From assembly GCF_040712315.1 (NCBI RefSeq), contig NC_134019.1, forward strand, positions 35,311,873 through 35,375,872: a stretch of DNA of 64,000 nt, written 5' to 3'. The notes under the pieces were generated by a model. That model was not told where the DNA came from, did no database searches, and saw only the letters and a list, made by a program, of their open reading frames with translations. The stretch is from Castanea sativa (Eukaryota > Streptophyta > Magnoliopsida > Fagales > Fagaceae). Of this stretch, positions 47,340-59,463 are shown one piece after another; within the stretch, counting starts at the first letter, position 1; every line of letters begins with the position of its first letter. Made by a program: the position numbers and the translations under genes.

Positions 47340-50300
47340 AAAAAAATCATCAGTCATCCTACAGCTTATCCTAGCTAAACCATCAGTACATTGATTGGCT
47401 TGCTGGAAGCAATGCTTAATATGAACTTAATGGAAGCAGTTAAGCAGCTGCCTGCAATCATCTAATATAGGAGATATAAAATTATTAGCATAATCTGCAT
47501 TCCGTAACACATCAACAATGGCCTTAGCATCCATCTCAATTTCAAGACAATGAATATTTAAGTTGTAGCACAACTTCAGGCCCTCACGCAGCCCCCACAG
47601 TTCAACGGCAAAGCTGTTGGTGACCCCAATTCGCTTGCTGAACCCAACTACCCACTGCTCATCATCATTCCTTACCACTCCCCCACAACCAGCCAGGCCG
47701 TGAAGCTCACTGCATGACCCATCTGCGTTCAATTTCTTCCACCCTTGCTCAGGACGCTCCCACAGAATACTCCTTAAGACTCTACGACCTTGCAGCCTTG
47801 GAGCAGCCACACAGTGAAGATACTCCATAGGTTGATGCATAATCTCCATAGCCAACTTAGGACTCCTACCCTTCCTATTGAAAACGACTTCATTTCTACT
47901 CTTCCAAATGCTCCAAAGAGAAAAAGAAAAAATAATTTTCCAAGGGGTACCTGTGACATGCAATTTATCATTTGTTCTAATATTTAGGGACATCCAATCC
48001 AACAAATTAGCATGCCAAAAATCATAGTTAGAAGCCGTGACTCCTAGCTGATTCCAAATATGTTTCAGGTGAGAGCAATCTCTAAAGGCATGCAAGATAG
48101 TTTCAACACCATTGCAGCAAACAGGGCATACATCATCTTAAACTACTCCTCTTTTCCCTAAACACACCTTGACACCAATACTATTGTGAGCACACAACCA
48201 AAGAAATATTTTAATCTTTGGAAGCAAGTCTGCCTTCCAAATCCAGCTAGCTGAAAAAGTAATAGCATTTGAAGACTCCATAACAATCCCATAAGCGCTT
48301 TTAACATCAAAGGACCCATTGGATGATCCAGCCCAAGCCAATTTGTCCGAGCCACCTCCTAATGTCGACATGGGAATAACACAAATCAAACCCTTGACTT
48401 CATCAGGAAGTTCAAAAGTTATCTTCTCCCAATCCCAGCCCTCATCAAGAATAATATCCTTAATTTCCAAGCACTTAGCTTCTTGAGAAATAGGACCTTG
48501 AATCAACTTTCTAAGGGGTCCCCCATTTGTCCAATTGTTATGCCAAATATTCAAAGTGCTATTTTTTGTCACCAACCATTTATAACCCTCGTTAAAAGTG
48601 TCCATCCCTTTCTTCATAGCTGCCCATGTTGAGGAGCAAGGGAGGTTATTTGCATTAACAGACGCTTTCCTTCGGTGGTTGCAATATTTCTTCTTCAACA
48701 CATTAACCCACGGTACCTCCCCTTCTATATGAAATCTCCAATTAAGTTTGGATAAGAGCACCACATTCCTTCCCTTAGCTGTTTGCAGCCCCAGCTCCCC
48801 TTCCTCCTTGGATTTTGTCACCTTCTCCCAACCAACCCAATGAATCTTCTTGGCTGATTCTGTAGACCCCCATAGAAAGTTCCTATTTACTCTATCTAGC
48901 CCATCCAAAACCCTTTCCGGAAGGTAAGAGCATAGCATAATGTATGAGGGGATGGCAGCCAAAGATGATTGAATGAGTACTCTACGGCCAGCCAAGGATA
49001 AAAGATTTGCCTTCCACCCGGAAAGTTTTTGCTTCACTCTATCCAAGATAAAATTATAATCATGAGAAGAAGAACCCGGATGTTTTAGCGGAAATCCAAG
49101 GTACTTACCCAGATATGGTGTTGACGCAAACCCCAAAATGTCACACAGGGACTCCCTAGTATCCCTATCCACATTTGGAGAAAAATATACCCTTGACTTA
49201 GCTTCACTCACCGTTTGGCCAAAAATGCTACAAAAAGTATCCAAAACATCTTTAATGGCTGCACAGTTTACCCAATCAGCTTTGGCAAAGAGAATCAAAT
49301 CATCTGCAAAGAATAGGAAAAAGCTGGGCCACTCTGAGAAGCCTTTACTTGCTGCCACACCTTGCCACTACATTTCTCTTCAATAAGTTGCCCAAGATAG
49401 TCCATACATAAGATAAACAAATATGGAGATAACGGATCTCCCTGCCTTATACCTCTAGAGGGATAGATTGGATCAAGGGCTTCACCATTGAATAAAATAG
49501 AAGTATTGATTGTAGACACACAGCTCATTATGACCTCTATAATATCCATTGGGATATTTACCCGAATAAGCATATCTCTGATGAAATTCCATTCAAGCTT
49601 ATCATAAGTTTTCTCTAAATCTATCTTAATCGCCATATAACCAGCCTTTCCTTTCTTCCTCCCAAGGGAATGAATTATCTCCTGGGCAATAATAACATTA
49701 TCAATCCCTTTACAACCCGGCACAAAAGCCGTTTGCATAGGAGAGATGAGTTTGTCCAAGTAAGGCCGCAACCTTGCCACAATAATCTTAGTAACCACCT
49801 TATACACCGTATTACACAAACTAATTGGTCTATAGTTACCCAAGGTTTTCGGTCCATGAATTTTCGAAATCAGAGCAATGTGGGTACTATTCAAAACCTC
49901 TGGCACTCTTCTATCTACAAAAATCTTTTGAACTTCCTTAATCACAGAATTTCCCACAATATGCCAGAACCTTTGGAAAAATCCCGCATGGAGCCCATCC
50001 GGACCCGAGGCTTTGAAAGGCTTCAAAGACCAAAGGGTAGCCTTTATCTCTTCTTCAGAAGCCTCCCTACTAATACTTTCCTTCTCCAATTCGGAGAGCC
50101 TAGGTTGCCATTGAGAAACAGCAGGGTCCATCCTAGGCACACAAGAGAGAGAAGACAAAAAAACCTGATCAAAGCCACTCCTAATGAAATTTTTTATCTC
50201 CCCCTCCTCATGAATCCAATCCCTTACTGCATTTTTGATAGCCATGATTTGATTCCTCTTTCGTCTAACCAAAGTTGAAACATGATAAAAATTTGTATTA

Positions 50301-51367
50301 CGATCACCCTGAATCATCCAATTCACCCTTGATTTCAAAGCCCACAACTCCTCCTCCTGCCTAAGCACCAGATCCAGCTCCCTAAGAAGCTCATCTTCCA
50401 ACTTCACAAGAAAATCCGAAGGCCTTAAAGCTAGAGCTCTTTGAATACCATTTAGTCTCGACATCAATTTTTTTTTCCTAGTGAAAATATTCCCAAATTG
50501 GTTTTTATTCCACTCCTTAGCTTTCTGAGTAAAGCAATTAATAGCATCAACCAGCCGATTATTACTTTCCCAAGCCTGATGCACTATCGGAGAAAAAGAA
50601 GGATCCAACAACCACCCCGTTTGAAAATGAAAAAGCCTACTCCTTCCATTTTGGGTTCCCGGCTGCACCTCCAATAGGACAGGACAATGGTCCGAGTGGC
50701 ACTGAGTCAAATGAGTTGTTTTAGCATCAGGATACATCACACACCAGCTTGGGTTCACAAAAAATCTATCAATTCTCTCCTGGATCAAAGCTTGCACCTC
50801 CCTTCTGTTAGTCCAAGTGAAACGAGGTCCCGCGAACCCAATATCCAACATATTACATTTATCCAGACATTCCTTGAACAGTAAAGACCTATTAACACTC
50901 ACCGACCTACCCCCAAACTTATCCTCATTAAGGAGGGGCTCATTAAAGTCATCCGCTATAACCCAGGGCATATTGTGTAAATCAGCAACACTCATTAAAT
51001 TCTTCCACAAAATTTGCTTTTCGGCATTCCTAGGACTAGCATACACAGCAGAAAGTAACCAGCTAACGTTTGTGAAACGTACATTTACCTCCACATGAAT
51101 TTCCTGCTCAGTACTTGAGAGCAAAGTTATATCAACCTTGTCAGCATTCCACAGAACCCACAACCCTCTTGCATAGCCAACGATGTCAGTATGGATTGCT
51201 TCATCAAACGGCAACAGGTTTGTGATCTCCCTAGCTCTAACTCCCCTAACACGGGTTTCCATAACAACCAAAATAGCTGGGTTGTGATTCTGCACCAATT
51301 CCCTAACACGCTTCTTAAAGGAGGGCTTTGAAACACCTCTGCAATTCCATATAATAACATTCATCAT
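47340..51367 (-). pseudogene. LINE ORF2: endonuclease, RT, RNase H (frameshift and two stops)
   Basis: ATG at 51365-51367, MMNVIIWNCRGVSKPSF. APE-type endonuclease: METRVRG, IADDFNEPL (commonly GDFNE), SDHCPVLLE. RT: IKIDLEKTYDKLEWNFI, RGIRQGDPLSPYLFILCMD, then FFADDLILFAKAD. A frameshift near 49320 separates the last two. zf-RVT sequence follows (PKIKIFLWLCAHNSIG) with an in-frame TAA at 48138-48140, then CPVCCNGVE...HAFRDCSHLKHIW. RNase H: LNADGSCS, FAVELWGLREGL, IEMDAKAIV, interrupted by TAA at 47427-47429 before HCFQQANQCTDGLARIS. Key RT aspartates are kept, but three lesions make it inactive. Confidence 0.93.
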
Positions 51368-51393
51368 AAAACTTGTACGAAGGGATGGGACAA

Positions 51394-52705
51394 TCAACAC
51401 TGAGGCTCCTCAATTCCTCCTCCTCCTTCAAGTTCCATTCTTTCCACTTCAACACCTTCCTTGCCTGGCCTACTCCTGGAAACAGAGGACCCATGTGCGG
51501 CCAAACCCCCATTTCCATCTCCTCTTATAGCTTCACACTGCATAGCACAGGGGCTTCCCAAGTTGAAACTGAGAATGGCAGCCTCTCCCTCTTCACACTT
51601 ATCTCCGTTAATGGTCATATACCCGTCGGTGCTCTCTTGCATTTGGAGTTGAACCACCTCACGAATCGGATTAAACTTGCCTGAATCTCGGCCTTGATTG
51701 CTCATCTGAGTCACCTCATGAGTTAGATCGAACTTGCCTGAAGACCGGCCTTGAATGTCCACCGGTGAAACCGTGGCGGTCGTAAATTGAAAGCCATTAG
51801 CTCTCATACTTGCCTCAGTTTTTCTGCACTGTCCATCCTTCCCCATCGGCTCGACAATCACCTTCGACTGACTGAACATTGCACTAGGTGATTTTTTACC
51901 CCCAACGGCACTGCTATGTTCTCCCATGGAAAACCCACTGCGAGCTACCCCTTTCTTTCCCTTCACCGAAGAAAGCCTCTGTGTTTTGTGGTCTGACTTG
52001 GGCTGAGTTGAGGTATAAATAGCATCCCCACTTTTTAATTCCAAGTTTGGGCTGGATTGGGCTTGCTTCGGGCCTTCACTCCTTATGCTCTGGACCACAG
52101 CGGCAATTTGGGCCCTATTTAATAATTTTGGAGGAGACAGCTTCCTCTTCACATCCCTTGAAGGCCCATGAAGCACAACAGCCCGATCCAAGCTCCCCTT
52201 CCCTACATTACCGTTATCTCTGAAGCTGAACCCACTATTTTGCCTCGGTGAGGTCCCACCACTCTTCAACGGTTTTGTCCCATTCTTCCTACGAGCCACC
52301 ACAATCCATGGCCCGTACATACCCTCATGCACGTCGACATGTCCTGAGTACTGCTCTAAACTAGCCACTACCTCGCTATTGTCAGTAGCATGAGGAACGC
52401 GTGAGCTTGAAACCGTCTCACCAGTTTTCTACCCCTCCATCTTCGAGTCTGCCGGTTCTTGCCGGATAATGTATGGGCACTGCTCCTTCCTATGCCCTAA
52501 TCGTCCACAACCAAAACACAATTTATGAATTCCTTCGTAACATATCTGTTGTTCAAGTCTCCCTATCATGATCGCAGTAGCCAGAGGCTTTTCCACATCC
52601 ACTTGGACACAAATCCTAGCAAACCTCCCTCTAGTTTCAGACGTCGTGAAAGTGTCGACTCTAAGAACATTACCGATAGCTTTACAAATATATGCGTAGC
52701 ATGAA
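51394..52705 (-). pseudogene. LINE ORF1 (RNA-binding gag-like), 5'-truncated with internal stop
   Basis: Begins inside the DUF4283-like region (RFARICVQVDVEKPLATAI), then the knuckle CFGCGRLGHRKEQC (about 52480-52525). An in-frame TAG at 52429-52431 follows SKMEG. The rest (51394-52368) is a low-complexity tail with ARRKNGTKPLKSGG and SSVKGKKGVARSGFS, ending GGIEEPQC. It stops 27 nt before the ORF2 ATG. Confidence 0.85.
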
Positions 52706-53500
52706 GACGTTTTTTAACTTCATCAAAAAATATGAAGCATTTTTAGGAAGATAAACTAGCATATCTTGTCAAGTAGGGAAATTGAATAAAAATAGATGTC
52801 GTGTTGATTCTCAAAAAAAGAAAAAAGAAAAGAAAAGATGTCTTTGGTGTTTGATAATTATTATAAGTATAAACATAACAGAGAGGTGCTACATTCACAA
52901 CATTTTCACAATAAATCATAGGTGGTTAATTATTATTGGTTCAAATTTGAACCTAACACTAAGATTACTTTTTTGCCCTAATAATAACAACAGTAACAAC
53001 CTGCCATTTAGGATTTGTTGTAAAAATATTGTGGACATATCATTTCTCAACATGACAGCTAAAGACAATTAATGTGGCTAAATGCTTTTTTTTTTTTTAA
53101 TGAGAGAAGCTAATGCTTAGTTAACCATTATTCATCAAATCCAATTGACACCATAGGAGAAGAGCAAAAATAAAAGCTAATCCTTTGTTTTTATATCTAT
53201 CACTTGAATAGTCATCGGAAGGTAATGGTTAGGAAAATTAAGAGGCAAATAACAAATTAAGAATTAGTGCTAATAATTAAATTTTAAAACATTTATTTCA
53301 TTCAAATTTGTAAATTATTATTGACACATGGTAAACATATTGATATGTACAAATAATTGTTTGACACGTGACATTGTTTGTCCATATAATACAAATAAAT
53401 ATAGAAAGTCATCACATGTCATCGAAGTATAGATTGAGAAAGAAACATGTGTCATTACTGTTTGTGTCCACTAGTTTTGGGATCCAACTTTTATAATATA
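52706..53500. other. Intergenic DNA, no gene recognised
   Basis: AT-rich. Includes T-runs and AAAG-rich simple sequence (52815-52838). Confidence 0.55.
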
Positions 53501-54393
53501 CTAGTAAGTTACCCGTGCGATGCACGGATAATATTGTAATTTTTGTGTAAGATGGTTTTAGAGATTTTTTTTTTTTTTTGAGAAAGAGGATATCAAGTTT
53601 TGGAGAATGTTGTATATATATTATAGCATAATTGTTATAGAACTTTATTTATAATGAGTTTATCATAAAAAGTAATAATTATAAATTGCATACACATATC
53701 CATTATAATTATTTAATTGAAGCAATGAAAAAAAAAACTTTTGACAAAAATTATAGAATAAAACTTAATATAGAATGTGTCTTTCTCTTTCTTCTTAATT
53801 CTAAATCAAAATACACATCCTAAACACTTACGGTAAATCACATCATTTATAAAACTCACAAATCCACAACGTTTGATCTTGACATCAAAATCGTAATCGT
53901 CGTTGGCACTCAATATAAAATGCAAGCCCTTCTTCCTTGGTTCTAGCCAACTAATGGGGTAGGATTAGATGAAACAATAATCTTAGAGCTAGGTAGGTGT
54001 TGCCAAAAGATTGAAGGTAGACAACATTATTTCTTGTCTGTGTGTATTTGATATAAAATGACATGAAGAGTCATGGATAAGTATATATAAAGGGGTAGAA
54101 GTGCGAGAAGTGAAAATAGTGAATTAAAATGTAAAGAATTTTGTATGTATGTATGATAGATGAAAAGTCTTGAAATATTAAACCAAAGGATATAGAGAAT
54201 ATTTATTTTTTAATTAGAAAAGTCTTAAAATATTGAACCAAAAAAAAAGTCAATAATTATTTTTTCTTATCTTTTATGTGGTTTAAAAGTATTTCAATTA
54301 TCTTCATAAAGTGTGCCACATGACAGAATTTCATACTCTTCAGTATGAGGTCTCTATTTTTACATATATATTAATTATAGATAGATAGATAGA
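53501..54393 (-). mobile_element. Non-autonomous Helitron-like element (~0.89 kb)
   Basis: Minus orientation 3' end: hairpin CCGTGC-ATC-GCACGG, then GTAACTTA and CTAG before T. The 5' TC end falls in a GATA-type repeat (TCTATCTATCTATAATTAA), so the exact base is ambiguous among four sites (54381-54393). The interior resembles 63050-63400. No coding. Confidence 0.6.
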
Positions 54394-56110
54394 TGTTTTC
54401 CCATCTCTTTGTACAAGAGTTTTCAATGGCACTCAAATGTGTGTTATAAGAGCTACTTCATTTAATTTGTTCTTTTTTGGTTCTTGGGTGTTCTATTGTT
54501 TGTGTCTTCATAATCCCAGATAAACTAAAAAGCCTAAATGGTTAGTGCTTAAATTGATTCATGGGAGGCCAAAAGTAACAATGGAAGTTTCGCTGATTAA
54601 CATCTTTTATTTTTTAAACACAAGGTGTTTTCTTAATAACTCGCCATACATATAACATATATTGATTTTCCTTCTTCATTTTTTGGGTTATTTTTAATAT
54701 TGTACGGGGCATTAAAAAAACTATAAAGTGTGTAAATTGTTTTTTGTTTCTTTCTTTCTATGAAGACCCACTGCTTTCTTCATGGTTATGATGATTTTCA
54801 AATTCCTTTTTTTTTTTTCAGTTGCCTTATGTGCTTCTGATATATAGGTCTCATAGTTGTGTGAATACCAAATGATGGATGCATATTTTGAATGCATAAA
54901 ACAATTATTAGTAAATTGACTCTAACAATACACTGGAAGGAGATATAATTTTAAGGGTCACGTTAATAACTGCCTTTTAAGGCAATTATTAACAAACCAT
55001 TTTAAGAAAGTTTTAAGACAAATTTTATGAGAAATAGATAAAATTATTAAAACATTAATTACTTTTTTCTTTTCCTATAAAACATTTCCCAAAATGGCTC
55101 GTTAACAAACGTCCTTAAGATATTTGTTAACATTTCCCTAATTTTAAATGAATTTAACTGGTACATGGTGAATTTTATGACATTAAGGCATCGAGGGGAA
55201 AGAAAATGACCATATGAAATCGATCATTATAATCAAAGACCCAAAATATCAGTTTTAATGGGCTTGCTCAATTTTTAAAGATATAAGGTATCCTTGCTCA
55301 AGCATCTTTGATTTATGTCACAACAAAATTCTCTGATTTGCCAAAACTCCACGACCACATAAGTCATAACTATGTTTTATTCCGAGTCTCTGAGACATGG
55401 AAATTCACTTGAATCATATACAAATAGAGTTGGTAAATTCATTGATTTTCTTTAATAGCCTATCTCTAATATACATACCATGCAAAAAAAAAAAAAAGCA
55501 TTTTGTACTGATGGATGGTTGTTACTTTTTGCCCAAGTAACATAATCTTATTTTCCTCAAAAGTGACATTAATCATTTTCCTTTCATAAAATTAATTCAT
55601 GAACCATTTTAAATCCATAAATAAAAGGAATAAATCAGACCAACCTAAATCCTTCAACAACAAAAAATTAAAATATAAAATAAAAGGAATTATTGTTGCC
55701 TTGAGATGGTTATCAGGACGCTAATTTCAGCTTGCTATGCTTATCTTACTTCATAGATAAGGGTATGGAGTCTGAAAACACCTAACTTAAATGTTTAAAA
55801 TATGCACAAGTTAACAACTAAAGGTAATGATAAATCCTAAGATATAACAAAGTTTTTAATATGACCAAGTTAAACTACACACTTTGAATTAACTAAGTAA
55901 ATTGTATGATCTCAAAGTAAGTCATCTCAATTGAAATTAAACCAAGCAAAATCATCTCGAATAGAGTTATATCGCAAGAATTCAATTGATCCAATCCTAA
56001 TAACAATAATTTACATTGAAATAAAAGTTCATACAGATCAAATTATCACAAACATGTACATAATCACATCAAACTACAAATATTCACAAGTATAGATTAT
56101 AATGCATAAA
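54394..56110. other. Intergenic DNA, no gene recognised
   Basis: AT-rich with no ORF over 60 codons in this stretch. Nothing identified. Confidence 0.6.
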
Positions 56111-57385
56111 CTTAACATGATGAGATCATGAGAACTTATCTATTCACAACGCAGTGGTTCGATTCATCGTATGTAAAATTCACTCACTTGCTTAGGTAAT
56201 ACAATTATTGATTCAAGGGGGCCCCAAAACGTGGAAGAAAACTCTATCTGGGGAAAATAAGGTGAAGAAATATTTATCCACAAACAATAGTACAATACAA
56301 TATGGCTTCAATATGTAAATGCTAAAATAGTACTTGCCAAAAATAAAAATGAAAATGAAAATTCCCCTACAATCGCAATTAAACTAATAGATAAAGATAG
56401 CTTTGAATTCATTTCAATGTAGCCTTACATCACTTGATATCCATATGATTTTAAATAAGCCAAGAAGTTCAATTCTTTCATTAGGGGCCATATAATTACA
56501 CTCCCACAAGTTTAAGTAGTTAATCAGTCTAACTGCACAAAAAACAAACAGCAAAAGTGAAGCGTCCATCCCACATACATATAAAATATAATAACCATCC
56601 TTGAAATCGCAACCCTTTCATAAACAAGAACACTCATCCCTGTAAACAAAAAACGTTTGAAAAAAATACTCCATGAATCAAATGTAAGAAAAATCAATTA
56701 TAATGAATATTTAAACACATACCAGGATAATTAAATAGCTCATGCCATCAAAAATAACGTTTCAGTTAATCCAATGCGTCAATGGTGGTAATTAGTTTGT
56801 AATTATTATAAGAAACTTAAACTACAATCATTACAAGGTGTCAATATATGTAACTGCATCAATACTACTGTATGATTAGTTTTGGTATAGCAAAAAAATA
56901 GTATGATGGGTAATACTTTACACCAAAATGTTCTAACTAAATTTAGAATTTAGAATAAGAAAGTAACATGAATCAATATATCATATTTAACTAAATAAAC
57001 ACGTAAAACATGGGGCAAAAATCACAGAGGAGCATCTAAGCCAAAGCAAAAAAATTCCTATCAGTCCAGTGTCCATTTTGTTCAGCCTATTACCTTTTTT
57101 TTTTTTTTTTAATATTTAACATAGGAAAACTTTCTAAAAAAAAGCCCTTTGGCCTCACCTCGATTTTTTTTTTTTAAGCTCATGCCACATGCCCAATGCC
57201 CAATGCCCAAGAGCATACCTACTATAAGACTAGTGTTTTAGTTGTCAATGTTATGCTTTGTTTATTGTTCCGTCTTTAGCATTTTACAGTCATGAGACTT
57301 ACATGTGACTTTCAACATAGTTGGATGGTCAAGATTTTATTTTTATATAACAGATGCAGGATTAGGATTCCAAAGGTTACTAAAT

Positions 57386-57630
57386 GGTATTATAAATAAC
57401 CTCTTTTGGGGCAATTGTAGGCAACCTAAACAAAGAAATTGATCTACTATTATTTTAACATTAACCCAAATTATATCTAGCCAAAAAAATTTAAATTACA
57501 CAAATAAAAAGCACTACTTCAGCATCTCAATGCTTTTTAGACACATCCAATTAACAACCTGTTCTGAGTCTGGACCAAGGCTTCTGAACAAGCTAGAGCC
57601 CAAAACCGGTTGCCATTTTAAATTCCAATT
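57386..57630. other. Segment present only in the right duplication copy
   Basis: Lies between GGTTACTAA and AATTGATAATTTGG, where the left copy runs straight through (AAGTTACTAACAGTTGATAA). It could be an insertion here or a deletion there. No terminal repeats or coding recognised. Confidence 0.6.
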
Positions 57631-57899
57631 GATAATTTGGTTTCTAACAGTCAATATCCATATATTTTATGAAGAAAATTTGGGTAGTCTAGTCACACAG
57701 GATTTTCATACAACAAAACAACTAGCAAGGGGGCAAGTAAAAAAGCAGGAAAAATACATAATTACACAATACTAAGAAAGCCTTTAATCAAAAGGATCAT
57801 ATATAACATATAACATAGAGTTGAGTCCTTCATCTATGTTCCAACGCTGCAGGATTGAAAAGAGAATACCTTTTTTAGTACTCTGAGCAAGCCCCTGTC

Positions 57900-59371
57900 T
57901 TAATGATCTTCGGTCATTACACTTCCTTCCTCTGATGTCTTGGGTTTCTTCTTCTTTGGTGGTTGAGTTCCACGATTGCTGCAAGTTTTACAAGTACACA
58001 TAAATGATAAGCAATTCCTACATTAAAGGGGCAAAAGAAGATAGTTAGCCAGAATTAATTGTGTGTGCGTGTGAGAGAGTAGGAAACCTACGTAATCATG
58101 CAGTCCAAAAAATCTGTTCCGGTATCCAGTGAGTACTTCTGAACGGAAATAACAGATAGAGGAGGCTTGCGTTCCGGATCACCATAAATATAAAAAAATG
58201 CAGAGAGGTCAAGTACGATACAAAAAAGAAAATTAGAAGCCTTTACGGATGGCTCACCGGAGCTGTTGCGGGAGCTCAACAGAAGGCAGAATTTGTGATC
58301 GGATAAGTGGAGAAGACCAGGACTAGTCCAAAAGAAATATTCAGACTCCCCCAAAAATGGTGTAGGGTTGAGCCGTTCACGAGCCCAGCTTTCTGATTTT
58401 AAATCAAATCCAAAGATACAGCATTGAATATTACGTTTCTCCATAGATACGATGCAAGCCCAATAGGCCTTAGTATGATCAACAACTACAGCCCTTCCAC
58501 ATTGAGCATATGGGTAAAGTAACGTCCAATGCTGCTGAAGCCAAGTTTCCCATGTAGAAGACATAACATTGTATTTAAAAAAATCAGCACACATGTTGTT
58601 TTCTTCACTATTGCTCAGATCAAGCACCATAATCTGGTGTTTGTCTTCCTCCAACTCCAAATGAGCGAACATAATTGGTTCAAAGCTGCCTCCGACGCTG
58701 ACACCAGAGCTGCTGAAGGGTGGGTTTGGAAGGCTATCCCATTTTTCCGTAATGGGGTCATAAACCTCCATCCATCCACGGCCAGAGGAAGAATCTTCAG
58801 GAATGGGTTTGTAACCATATAAACCGCCAAAAACATAGAGCTTACCGTCTACAACAATGGTCTTAGGGTCTTTTCTGCGGTTTCTCATGGGCTGATCAAG
58901 CTGCTTCCAACCCAGATCAGGACATGTAAGGTCAAGGGTCCAGACAGACCTAGTGGGCATATAGATTCTATGCTGAGGGTAGTATTCGCCGCCTCTAAGT
59001 TCTTCAAATTCAGACCTAGTGAGTTTTGCATAGCCACCGACAGAATACAGATGGTTGTTTAACAGTGCCATGTCTCTAGAGGCGTAAGGTCCCTCTTCCT
59101 CTTCCTCGCCACTGGTTACCGAAAACGGACTGAGATCCTTTGGGGTGAAGTTGCTGTATTCCCTTATCTGTACTCCATGAATTAACAAGTTGAGTGGAGC
59201 AGCAGGACGTGTGAGAAAGTATGAAAGAGGAGCACGGGCTTCACGGTCTGGGACCTTAATGGTATAACAACTCACTCCATCGACATTATTTCGCGCACAG
59301 ATACAGATCTCATATTCACCGTCAAGATCATCTAAACTCCCCCAACCTATATTCTCCTCCATAGGATCCAT
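57900..59371 (-). CDS. Kelch-repeat protein, intact right copy (2 exons, 452 aa)
   Basis: Exon 1 58092-59371, intron 57979-58091 (113 nt, donor AC|GTAGGT, acceptor TTGCAG|CAATCG), exon 2 57900-57978. The junction gives ...LDCMIT, then NRGTQPPKKKKPKTSEEGS and VMTEDH, stop TAA. The start MDPMEENIGWGSLDDL is chosen because the paralogue starts at the same place, although an in-frame Met exists 32 codons upstream. Two kelch-type repeats: LLNNHLYSVGGY...VWTLDL and DGKLYVFGGLYGY...WMEVYDPITEKWDSLPNPP, predicting part of a beta-propeller for protein binding. No F-box, signal peptide or membrane segment is visible, so an F-box/kelch label is not justified. The lysine-rich tail PPKKKKPK may be a nuclear signal. 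Function unknown. Confidence 0.85.
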
Positions 59372-59463
59372 AGCTTCTTCTTTTTTTCTTTGAGAATAAG
59401 TTGGATGCGAGAGATAGAGATATTGAAAGGTTTGGGAATTAGCGTTAGGGTTGTGAATTGGGG

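Larger units (their letters stand above)
47187..52705 (-). mobile_element. L1-type LINE, nearly full length, inactivated
   Basis: Minus-strand order: ORF1 with CCHC knuckle, ORF2 with endonuclease, reverse transcriptase, zf-RVT and RNase H, then a short 3' UTR and A-rich tail (T-rich at 47187-47213 on plus). The 5' end is cut near 52705, inside ORF1. No target repeat was found. About 5.5 kb. Confidence 0.9.
56111..59463. repeat. Segmental duplication, right copy (uninterrupted)
   Basis: Direct-orientation copy of 22847-31032 without the copia element. The uninterrupted target GTTCC is at 57838-57842. It has an extra segment of about 245 bp at 57386-57630 that is absent from the left copy. 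Confidence 0.92.

Noticed and set aside
54373..54393. GATA-repeat as a regulatory site
   Set aside because: Short tandem TAGA run at the probable Helitron 5' end; simple-sequence origin is sufficient.
57784..57984. Separate 66-codon ORF at the end of the kelch gene
   Set aside because: It is a wrong-frame reading over exon 2; correct splicing uses another frame ending at TAA 57900-57902.
57900..59371. F-box/kelch ubiquitin-ligase adaptor
   Set aside because: Kelch-type repeats are visible, but no F-box motif is present at the N-terminus of either copy.
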